In this document: positions 27,463-35,271 of the stretch, in pieces
Position numbering within the stretch: the first letter of the stretch is position 1
How the letters are laid out: every line of letters starts with the position of its first letter
Source: Mastigocoleus testarum BC008
GTDB lineage: Bacteria; Cyanobacteriota; Cyanobacteriia; Cyanobacteriales; Nostocaceae
Direction of reading: 5' to 3'
NCBI RefSeq assembly: GCF_001456025.1
Contig: NZ_LMTZ01000136.1
Span: 1 to 51,497 of the forward strand
Length of the DNA stretch: 51,497 bases
Program-made: the position numbers and the translations under genes
Notes under the pieces: generated by a model
Told to the model about the DNA's origin: nothing
Databases searched by the model: none
Seen by the model: the letters and a program-made list of their open reading frames with translations, nothing else

Positions 27463-28288
27463 AAGTTCCGCAACGGTATTTGAGTATCTATCAGAAAAAT
27501 GTAAAGAAATGAAATTGCTACTTACCGTTTTAAGTAGCCTTTAATTGGTTTATGAGACAGGAAATTAGATGTTTATTAGTTACAACGACTAGCAGAACAG
27601 CCCTCACTCCGCTAGCGTTATGTGGTGCTAAGCGGCTCACAAATATATCCTTAGAAATTCCCCATTGCAACAACTTGATAATGTTAAGATGCGACGGGGA
27701 AGTTTTTTCTGCAGTCTGAAGTACCAATTTGGCTTTCCCAAAAATCTAGCTTCAGGTTTATGAAGAAAGGATATTGAATAAAAATGAAGAACTAATGAAG
27801 AATGTTGTTTTTGTTACAAAAATTAACTATTTTTCTAATAATATTTTTTTGTAGTAGGAGTCAGGACAGACCGCGTCCTTAGGGACGATTAGGTGTTAGG
27901 AGGAAAAGAGGTTTGTAGAGATCACCCACCGGGTCGTCTTCCAAGAATGTTGACTAGTAGATTTAAGTTTTCATTTAATTTAGATTGATAACTCATCCAA
28001 TATAAATTTAAGTAAACAAGTTTAATTTTTATTGAAGCTAGATAACTTTTGAGTGACAAACCCGTTAATAATGATTTCTAATAAAACAATTTAAAAAATA
28101 TGCTTTCAATAGTAGATTGTCGTATGTAAACCATAGATAATATCCATGTCTATGCATCATAATATCGCAGACTTGTTTGCTAGTAGTACTTTTTGCGTTC
28201 GCCTAACGCTATCGCGATTGATTTTTCAGTGTTTTTTCGTATCTCTGCCGATCTAAATCTAGTCTTAGGTGCACCAGGGTGATTTTAA
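27463..28288. promoter_or_regulatory. Divergent control region between psbA3 and rfpB
   Basis: 826 bp from which the two far-red arms diverge. No gene. Seen: the psbA3 leader hairpin (27517-27538), GC-rich dispersed repeats at 27590-27650 and 27860-27930 (including GTCCTTAGGGAC), and long AT-rich stretches at 27770-27860 and 27960-28180. This is where RfpB would be expected to bind; no repeated operator could be fixed by eye. Confidence 0.5.
27517..27538 (-). promoter_or_regulatory. Inverted repeat in the psbA3 leader
   Basis: The perfect 7-bp arms GCTACTT and AAGTAGC are separated by 8 bp, 55-76 bp upstream of the psbA3 ATG. It could be an RNA stem in the 5' leader or an operator. It has no downstream T run, so is not a terminator. 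Confidence 0.55.
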
Positions 28289-30145
28289 ATGAGAATCCTA
28301 GTTGTTGAAGATGACGAGTGCACTGCCAAAGCCTTAGAAGAAGTTCTTGGCAGTCAGCATTACATTGTTGATGTTGCTGATAATGGTTTGCTTGGTTGGG
28401 AATTGGTGGAAGCTTCTACCTATGATTTAATTTTGCTGGATGTTGTCTTACCCCGATTGGGTGGTATTGAGCTTTGTCAGAAATTACGTTCTCATAACTA
28501 TCAAACACCTATTCTCTTATTAACAGCTCAAAACTCCAGTTCCGATAAAGTTTTGGGATTGGATGCAGGAGCAGATGATTATGTTGTTAAACCTTTTGAA
28601 GTCAAAGAATTATTAGCTCGAGTTCGTGTTTTACTACGTCGGAATAACAAACCAATACAAGCTGTTTTGGAATGGGAAAACCTACGTTTGATTCCTGGAA
28701 GCTGCGAAGTTACTTATGACGGTAATCTACTCAGTCTTACTCCCAAGGAGTATCTTTTATTAGAGCTTTTTCTTCGTAATCGTAATATTGTCTTTAGCAG
28801 AAGTGATATTTTAGACCGCCTTTGGTCTATAGAAGAAGCACCTAAAGAAGATACAGTTACAGCACATATCAAAGGTTTGCGACAAAAACTGACAAAAGCA
28901 GGAGCACCAAGCGATTTCATTGAGACGGTATATGGATTAGGTTATCGCCTCAAAGGATCTGTAAATTCTCCTTTGAAAGCATCTCTACTCAAATCTGAAA
29001 CAAAGAAAAGTAAGAAAAAGGAACAAACTAAAGAAGTATTGACTCAAGCATGGGGAAAACTCAAACCACAAAATACTGATCGCATAGAAGTCCTAGAAAA
29101 AATCATTACTGCATTGGAAGATAACTCCCTAGAAAAAGAATTAAGGGTAAAAGGTTACTCTGAAGCACATAAGTTAGCCGGAGGATTAGGTATTTTTGGT
29201 TTTAACGAAGGTTCGCGTCTTGCTAGGGAGATAGAACAAATATTGAAATCGGAAGTAATCTTAAATCGTAATGACTTACTTCATTTAGGAGATTTAGTAA
29301 AGCTTTTACGTCAAGAACTAGACAAACCTGCATTCGAACGGGGTGATTTCTCAACACAATATAATGACTATCCGGCGATTGTGGCGATCGATGATGATTT
29401 ACAATTTGCAAAAACAATACTCAAATTAGCTTCTGCATCAGGAATACGTATAAAACTAGTAAGAAACTTAATCGCAGCAAAAAAAGCATTAACCAAGTTT
29501 CAACTTGATGTAATTTTGCTCAACCTCCCTTTTAATAAAGCAAATGAAGACTGTTGGAATTGTCTAGCAAAATTAGTAAATACTACACCACCAATACCAG
29601 TTATATTGTGTACGGCTGACGATAATTTATCCAACCGGGTAAAACTGTCTCGATTGGTTACTCATGTATTTTTACAAAAACCATTACTTCCCGAGCATTT
29701 ATTAGAAGTAGTGTCCAACTTTTCGACACAAAACCGTTCAGAAACGGGTAAAGTTATGGTGGTTGATGACGACCCACAAGTTTTGGAATTTTTAGGTGAA
29801 TTACTAGAACCTTGCGGACTAAAAATTTTTACACTAGATGAACCATTATGGTTCTGGGATATTTTAGCGAAGAATTCCCCAGATTTGTTGATTCTTGACG
29901 TGGAAATGCCTCATGTTAGTGGTATTGAATTATGCCAAATAGTAAGGAATGAACCTCGTTGGAGCGAATTACCTATCATCTTCTTCACAGTTCACACTGA
30001 TACTAGCACCATGGAAAAAGCATTTAATGCAGGTGCGAACGAATGTTTAAGTAAATCCATGATTGGATCGGAACTAGTGACTCACATATTCAACCGTTTA
30101 GAGCGAGTAAGATTACTTAGAACGATTAATACTATAGCTAATTAG
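28289..30145 (+). CDS. rfpB: Far-red response regulator RfpB
   Basis: 618 aa. Domains: receiver 1 (1-118, MRILVVEDDE, Asp51, Lys101), OmpR-type winged helix (about 125-222, LTPKEYLLLELF, YGLGYRLKG), an HPt-like helical domain (about 255-345, EAHKLAGGLGIFGF with His294), a degenerate receiver (about 362-475, AIDDDLQF but Asn412 in place of the phospho-Asp) and a final receiver (about 488-615, VMVVDDDPQV, Asp537 in LILDVEMP). RfpB is the DNA-binding activator of FaRLiP. The published description is of two receivers and a DNA-binding domain; here an HPt-like and a pseudo-receiver domain are also visible. It is followed 35 bp later by rfpA. Confidence 0.92.
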   Translation: MRILVVEDDECTAKALEEVLGSQHYIVDVADNGLLGWELVEASTYDLILLDVVLPRLGGIELCQKLRSHNYQTPILLLTAQNSSSDKVLGLDAGADDYVVKPFEVKELLARVRVLLRRNNKPIQAVLEWENLRLIPGSCEVTYDGNLLSLTPKEYLLLELFLRNRNIVFSRSDILDRLWSIEEAPKEDTVTAHIKGLRQKLTKAGAPSDFIETVYGLGYRLKGSVNSPLKASLLKSETKKSKKKEQTKEVLTQAWGKLKPQNTDRIEVLEKIITALEDNSLEKELRVKGYSEAHKLAGGLGIFGFNEGSRLAREIEQILKSEVILNRNDLLHLGDLVKLLRQELDKPAFERGDFSTQYNDYPAIVAIDDDLQFAKTILKLASASGIRIKLVRNLIAAKKALTKFQLDVILLNLPFNKANEDCWNCLAKLVNTTPPIPVILCTADDNLSNRVKLSRLVTHVFLQKPLLPEHLLEVVSNFSTQNRSETGKVMVVDDDPQVLEFLGELLEPCGLKIFTLDEPLWFWDILAKNSPDLLILDVEMPHVSGIELCQIVRNEPRWSELPIIFFTVHTDTSTMEKAFNAGANECLSKSMIGSELVTHIFNRLERVRLLRTINTIAN

Positions 30146-30180
30146 TTATGACTTCTAATCCTTATATTTGTCAGTAGATA

Positions 30181-32814
30181 ATGCAGCCTAACAACCCATC
30201 ACCTCAAATATCAGGTAAATCTAGTCCTACAGGTGAAAAGACAATCGCCTCTGTGGAAATGCTGCTACATAGAATGATGAATCGAATTCGTCAATCTCTG
30301 GAATTACCAGCAATCTTAACAGGAACTGTTGCAGAAGTACGTACATTCTTGGAAACTGATCGGGTTAAAGTATATCGTTTTGACCCAGATGGTAGTGGTG
30401 AAGTAGTTGCTGAATCAGTTGCTGAGGAATCTTTACCATCTCTGTTAGGACAACATTTTCCCGCTGATGATATCCCCCCTGAAGTAAGGGAGTTATTTCT
30501 TAAAGCACGTCAGCGTTCAATTGTGGATGTAGCAAATCAGGAAATTGCTCTGAGTCCATTAGATTGTCCAGAAACTGGAGAGTCAATAACTCAAGATGAT
30601 ATTCGCTTTCGTTCCGTAGACCCTTGTCATATAGAATATCTCACATCAATGGGGGTACAATCATCTTTATTAGTGCCGATTTTGCACCGCGAACAATTAT
30701 GGGGATTGTTGGTATCTCATCATAGTTCGCCACGACAGGTAACAGAGCGAGAATTACAAATAGTACAGTTAGTTGCAGATCAACTTTCCATTGCGATCGC
30801 CCAAAGTACCTTGCTCGAACAAACCCGGGCTCAAGCAGCACAGGAAGCCACTATTAATCGAGTAGGAAAACTGTTACATTCTATGACCGAGATGCGGTTG
30901 CAACAGGCATTAGAATTAACTGTATCTGCTCTTCAATCTGCGGGTGGCAGAGTTTATATCGCTCCCCCAAACCATAAAGAAGAGGCACAACTATTTGTCT
31001 GTGGCGACTGGGGAGTTGATAAGAATGGGGTCCAGGAAAAAGAAAGTGGAGAAAAGGTTCTGGAACAATCACCAATTCCTTTTGAAGAGCATCATACTTG
31101 GCAAAAGTGGTTAGATACACAAGAAACTGTCTCTCCGGGAAAACAAACTTGGGCGATCGCAGATTTACATCAATTAGCATTACCAGAATATTTAGCTGAT
31201 ACATTTGATGGTGCAGGAGTTCGTAGCTTGCTAGTTATAGAGTTGCAATCTCGCCAAAAGCATTTGGGTTATTTGAGTGTTTTTCGCCGTGAAATTGAGA
31301 TCGAAACTTTGTGGGCGCGACGACCAGATCGCGATGACCCACGACAACAGCGCCCCATAATATCTTTTGAAACATGGCGGGAATTTAAGCAAGGTCAAGC
31401 CCAAGGATGGACTAATGCAGAAATTGAACTTGCTCGTGCTCTAGGAGGTCATTTTGCCACGGCAATTCATCAATATCAACTGTACCAGCAAGTACACAGT
31501 CTAAATGCGAGTTTGCAGCAAGACATTGAAGAACGCAAGCTAGCAGAAATCAAAATCTGTGCTTTGAATGCCGAACTAGAACAGCGAGTGCAGGAACGAA
31601 CAACAGAATTGCAACGTGCTAATACAGAATTGGTACGAGAAATTAGCGATCGCAAACAAGCAAAAGCTTCCTTAGAACGTCTGAGTCGGCAAAGTGAATT
31701 AATTTTAAACTCTGCTGGCGAGGGAATTTATGGTTTGGATTCCCAAGGTAAACTCACGTTTATCAATCCGGCGGCAGCTAGAATGCTAGGATATCAGGTG
31801 GAAGAACTGATTGTTTCTATTGCCAATAAGGATTTAAACACTTATCCCACTTACATCCTCCCCAAATTTCTGCATGAATCTGGAGATGGATTTATGCACA
31901 CCATATTGAAACACTTAAAACCTGACGGAACTCTTTATTCTTGGGAAGAAAATCCGATTTGTCACACTCTGAGAACAGGAGCAGTACAATATATTACTGG
32001 AGATATATTTCATCATCATGATGGAACAAAATTCCCTGTTGAGTATGTAAGTACGCCAATTAGAGAACAAGGTAAGATTGTCGGTGCAGTTGTAATTTTT
32101 AAAGATATCACTGAGCGACAAATAGTAGAACGAATGAAGAATGAGTTTGTTTCAGTAGTAAGCCACGAACTGCGGACACCCCTAACTTCTATTCGTAGCG
32201 CTTTGGGTTTACTTACCCACGGTTCTCTGAAAAATCAACCAGCGAAAAGTCAGCGAATGCTGGAAATTGCCTTCGACAATACTAACCGTTTGGTACGCCT
32301 CATTAACGATATCCTTGATATTGAGCGCATCAATTCCGGGAAAGTGACAATGGAAAAACAAAATTGCAATGCTGCTGAATTGATGACTCAAGCAGTAGAT
32401 GAAATGCAAGCAATGGCTGAAAAAGCAGAAATTAATCTGATTTTGGCACCAGTTGAAACCCACTTATGGGCAGATCCAGATAGAATCATTCAAACACTTA
32501 CTAACTTACTTAGCAATGCGATTAAATTTTCGCAGCCACGCAGTACAGTGTACCTCAGTGCCAAACTCCAAGATTCTCAAATAATATTTCAAGTAATAGA
32601 TCAAGGTCGCGGGATTCCTGAAGATAAACTAGAAACAATTTTTGGTCGTTTTCAACAAGTTGATGCTTCTAACTCTCGCAATCAAGGAGGTACTGGCTTG
32701 GGGTTAGCAATCTGTCGTAGTATTGTACAGCAACACGGAGGCAGAATTTGGGTTGAAAGTAATTTAGGGGATGGTAGTACCTTTTACTTCACCTTACCTG
32801 TTAGTAATCAGTAG
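30181..32814 (+). CDS. rfpA: Knotless phytochrome histidine kinase RfpA (far-red sensor)
   Basis: 877 aa. There is no N-terminal PAS domain: a GAF domain starts near residue 38 (knotless phytochrome), with PADDIP and the bilin Cys149-His150 in SVDPCHIEYL. A PHY domain (about 215-445), coiled coil (about 450-505, ELEQRVQERTTELQRAN), PAS domain (about 510-650), HisKA (FVSVVSHELRTPLTSIRSAL) and HATPase (LSNAIKFS, DQGRGIPEDKLETIFGRF, GGTGLGLAI) follow. RfpA senses far-red versus red light and starts the RfpC/RfpB phosphorelay. No clear Shine-Dalgarno before the ATG. All kinase residues seem intact. Confidence 0.95.
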   Translation: MQPNNPSPQISGKSSPTGEKTIASVEMLLHRMMNRIRQSLELPAILTGTVAEVRTFLETDRVKVYRFDPDGSGEVVAESVAEESLPSLLGQHFPADDIPPEVRELFLKARQRSIVDVANQEIALSPLDCPETGESITQDDIRFRSVDPCHIEYLTSMGVQSSLLVPILHREQLWGLLVSHHSSPRQVTERELQIVQLVADQLSIAIAQSTLLEQTRAQAAQEATINRVGKLLHSMTEMRLQQALELTVSALQSAGGRVYIAPPNHKEEAQLFVCGDWGVDKNGVQEKESGEKVLEQSPIPFEEHHTWQKWLDTQETVSPGKQTWAIADLHQLALPEYLADTFDGAGVRSLLVIELQSRQKHLGYLSVFRREIEIETLWARRPDRDDPRQQRPIISFETWREFKQGQAQGWTNAEIELARALGGHFATAIHQYQLYQQVHSLNASLQQDIEERKLAEIKICALNAELEQRVQERTTELQRANTELVREISDRKQAKASLERLSRQSELILNSAGEGIYGLDSQGKLTFINPAAARMLGYQVEELIVSIANKDLNTYPTYILPKFLHESGDGFMHTILKHLKPDGTLYSWEENPICHTLRTGAVQYITGDIFHHHDGTKFPVEYVSTPIREQGKIVGAVVIFKDITERQIVERMKNEFVSVVSHELRTPLTSIRSALGLLTHGSLKNQPAKSQRMLEIAFDNTNRLVRLINDILDIERINSGKVTMEKQNCNAAELMTQAVDEMQAMAEKAEINLILAPVETHLWADPDRIIQTLTNLLSNAIKFSQPRSTVYLSAKLQDSQIIFQVIDQGRGIPEDKLETIFGRFQQVDASNSRNQGGTGLGLAICRSIVQQHGGRIWVESNLGDGSTFYFTLPVSNQ

Positions 32815-32834
32815 TATGGTTAAAATCTAATTGC

Positions 32835-32888
32835 TAGTAATAAGTAATGAGTAATAAGTAATAAGTAATGAGTAATAAGTAATAAGTA
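32835..32888. repeat. TAATAAG/TAATGAG heptad array between rfpA and rfpC
   Basis: About seven degenerate 7-bp units (TAAGTAA TGAGTAA type). They are followed at about 32925-33000 by GC-rich dispersed palindromic repeats (GCGAGCTAGCGC). Confidence 0.85.
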
Positions 32889-33048
32889 CAGGAATTATCA
32901 ACGGACAACAGGTTTATGTCATTGCGACGTAAGGTTAGCGAGCTAGCGCCTAGCGCAGCGTAACGGATCCGCAGGTAGCGCAGCTATAGGTATTGCGTTT
33001 CCATAAGGAAATAGCAATCCCAGACCAATGATAAATGACAAATGAAAA

Positions 33049-33420
33049 ATGAACAAACGTATATTAATCATTGATGATGAACAAGATATCCGCGAAGCAA
33101 CTCAACTTTGTCTGGAAATTTTAGGTGAATGGGAAGTCCTGAGTGCTAGTTCGGGTAAAGAAGGTTTAGTTACGGCTGCAGCCGAACAGCCCGATGCTAT
33201 TCTTTTAGATGTAATGATGCCCGAGATGGATGGACTGACAACCTTCGAGAGATTGCAAGATAATCCTCTTACTCAAAATATCCCAGTGATTTTATTGACA
33301 GCTAAGACTCAACCTGCCGAACGGCGACGCTTTACCCAACTTCATGTGGCGGGAGTAATCACTAAGCCCTACGATCCGTTTACTTTGGCTGACGAAATTA
33401 CACAAGCACTTACAAGTTGA
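33049..33420 (+). CDS. rfpC: CheY-like response regulator RfpC
   Basis: 123 aa, a single receiver domain: RILIIDDEQDIREATQL (acidic pocket), phospho-acceptor Asp54 in AILLDVMMPEMDGL, VILLTAKT (Thr) and the conserved Lys in AGVITKPYDPF. There is no output domain, so it is a phosphate carrier. In known FaRLiP systems RfpC relays between RfpA and RfpB. It lies 234 bp after rfpA, with heptads and palindromic repeats in the gap, and has no clear ribosome site. Confidence 0.92.
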   Translation: MNKRILIIDDEQDIREATQLCLEILGEWEVLSASSGKEGLVTAAAEQPDAILLDVMMPEMDGLTTFERLQDNPLTQNIPVILLTAKTQPAERRRFTQLHVAGVITKPYDPFTLADEITQALTS

Positions 33421-33910
33421 AATTTATACGACTTCTGACTTTTAACTCCTGACTTCTGACTCCTGACTCCTAAATTCTGCTATAAATGTAACTTTTTTTA
33501 AATATAACCTCCTCCTTCATAAGTTCTTCAGATTTTTTTCTTATTCTTCAAAAAGAAACTAGTTGAGTTACACAATTGGAAATTTTGGATTGCCGTATTA
33601 GGACGCAGATTTAGCAATTTTGGACTATTGCTATCCCCTCAACGAAGGAATAAGGAGTCAAATCTATTTTTTTGCAGAATACTCCTTTTGACTCCTGAAT
33701 CCTTCTTTTATTAGCAGCCATGCTATGTGCCGCTAATTTCCTGAGGTTGAGTTAACATACACGCGGATAAATGATTCGAAGTGCACAATAATTTTTCAAT
33801 CATAAAATCTCAGTATCGTTCTTACTAGGTTCAACCTGGTAACAAAAAGATAGAGCCTCTGGCTCAAGAATGAACATGGTGTAAATTCTTAGATTCACCT
33901 TTATTTAAAC
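33421..33910. other. Gap between rfpC and chlF
   Basis: No gene. It holds CTGACTC heptads (33430-33473) and a long inverted repeat with 10-bp arms AGGAGTCAAA (33653-33662) and TTTGACTCCT (33687-33696). The arms are partly built from the same heptad. The rest is AT-rich and should contain the chlF promoter. Confidence 0.55.
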
Positions 33911-33913
33911 TCC

Positions 33914-33971
33914 CGGATTTATCCGTGAGGTAATAATTACGGGTGATTTTCACCCTTACCTAAGAGAAGGA
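33914..33971 (+). promoter_or_regulatory. Structured 5' leader of chlF
   Basis: There are two adjacent stems. The first is CGGA/TCCG (33914-33925). The second is nested: outer AGGTAA (33928-33933) with TTACCT (33956-33961), inner GGGTG (33941-33945) with CACCC (33951-33955). The outer arm ends 4 bases before the AAGGAG ribosome site (33966-33971), which is 13 nt from the ATG. The fold could tune chlF translation; no T run, so not a terminator. Confidence 0.5.
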
Positions 33972-33984
33972 GCCATTAACCTTC

Positions 33985-35109
33985 ATGGTACAGTCCGAAC
34001 GCACAGTTGCGACCTCGACCAATGGTAATTTTGGTTTAGGTTGCCAAAATCAAAGCAATGTTTTAGAAAAACGCATAAGTATCTCGCTATGGGAAAGATT
34101 TTGTCGGTGGGTAACCAGTACTGATAATCGTCTATATATTGGCTGGTTTGGACTGGTGATGATACCTACTCTTTCTACCGCAGCGATCACTTTTATTATT
34201 GCATTTATTGCCGCTCCCCCCGTAGATATTAATGGTTGGGGAGAACCAATAAGTGGCTCTTTGTTGGGCGGTAATAATATTATCACTGCCGCTGTTGTCC
34301 CCACATCGGCAGCAATTGGTTTACACTTTTATCCTATGTGGGCTGCAGCTTCCTTTGATCAATGGCTGTACAACGGAGGTCCGTATCAGCTGATTGTACT
34401 GCACTTTTTGATTGGCATTTATTGCTATCAGGATCGGGAATGGGAGTTAAGCTATCGTTTGGGAATGCGTCCTTGGATTAGTTTAGCCTTTTCGGCTCCA
34501 GTAAGTGCTGCAGCTGCAGTTTTATTAGTCTATCCAGTAGGACAAGGAGGCTTCTGTGAGGGAATGCCTTTGGGTATTTCCGGAACTTTTTACTTTATGT
34601 TCAGGCTACAAGCCGAACACAACTTTCTTATGAACCCATTCCACATGATTGGAGTGGTTGGGGTTTTGGGAGGAGCATTTTTAAGTGCAATGCACGGTTC
34701 CTTAGTGACCTCAACTCTGGTTCAAAAAGTCAGCGAAGATGAGTCAATCAACTGTCGTTATAAGTTTGGGCAAAAAGAAGCAACTTACGATTTGATGGCA
34801 GCCCACGACTATTTAGGAAGACTTGCATGGCATCGCTTGAGCTTCACAAATAAGCGTAACTTGCACTTATTATTGGCAGCTGTACCAGTTATAGGTATTT
34901 GGTCAGCGGCTTTGGGTGTAGTCACTATGGCATTTGACATCAATGGCTTGAATTTCAATCGCCACATACACGATAAGCAAGGGCGGATAATAAATAGCTG
35001 GGCAGACTCTATCGGCTGGGCTGACTTGGGAATAAAAGTAATGGATGAAGGAAAAGTATACTCTTTTCCCTTAGATATATCATCCAACCTGGTAATACCT
35101 GTGAAGTGA
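33985..35109 (+). CDS. chlF: Chlorophyll f synthase ChlF (super-rogue D1, PsbA4)
   Basis: 374 aa, a D1 paralog with a 22-residue longer N-terminus. It keeps TyrZ (Tyr183, D1 Tyr161) and the P680 His (His220, D1 His198) but has lost much of the Mn site: Asp170 is Glu, His332 is Asp354, His337 is Tyr359 and Ala344 is Ser. It carries the Gln-Asp pair (149-150, D1 127-128) in CYQDREWELS, the change linked to ChlF activity. ChlF is a light-dependent oxidoreductase making chlorophyll f from chlorophyll a within a modified PSII. Its TGA at 35107-35109 is in frame with psaA2, and the frame stays open between them. Confidence 0.95.
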   Translation: MVQSERTVATSTNGNFGLGCQNQSNVLEKRISISLWERFCRWVTSTDNRLYIGWFGLVMIPTLSTAAITFIIAFIAAPPVDINGWGEPISGSLLGGNNIITAAVVPTSAAIGLHFYPMWAAASFDQWLYNGGPYQLIVLHFLIGIYCYQDREWELSYRLGMRPWISLAFSAPVSAAAAVLLVYPVGQGGFCEGMPLGISGTFYFMFRLQAEHNFLMNPFHMIGVVGVLGGAFLSAMHGSLVTSTLVQKVSEDESINCRYKFGQKEATYDLMAAHDYLGRLAWHRLSFTNKRNLHLLLAAVPVIGIWSAALGVVTMAFDINGLNFNRHIHDKQGRIINSWADSIGWADLGIKVMDEGKVYSFPLDISSNLVIPVK

Positions 35110-35110
35110 T

Positions 35111-35165
35111 TGGGGATTAGGGATAGCACTGCATGCCGCCGCAAGCGGCATATAGGGATTGGCGA
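35111..35165. repeat. Palindromic element between chlF and psaA2
   Basis: GGGATTAGGGATAGCACTGC, then TGCCGC-CGCAA-GCGGCA (6-bp stem), then TATAGGGATTGG. It is nearly identical to the element after the heptads between psbD3 and psbC2 (19672-19720). Confidence 0.8.
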
Positions 35166-35271
35166 TTGGGTCTTAATCAGCACACTACCCATAAAAATCA
35201 ACCTTCCATTGCCCATTATTCATATGGCTGACGCCAATCCCCAATCCCCTATAAAAAAGGAGACAATTATA

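Noticed and set aside
33985..35109. Ordinary D1 protein
   Set aside because: Several Mn ligands are replaced and the Gln-Asp pair of ChlF is present.
35110..35271. N-terminal extension of PsaA2
   Set aside because: Starts with TTG within a repeat; the canonical PsaA start MTITPERE with AAGGAG is at 35272.
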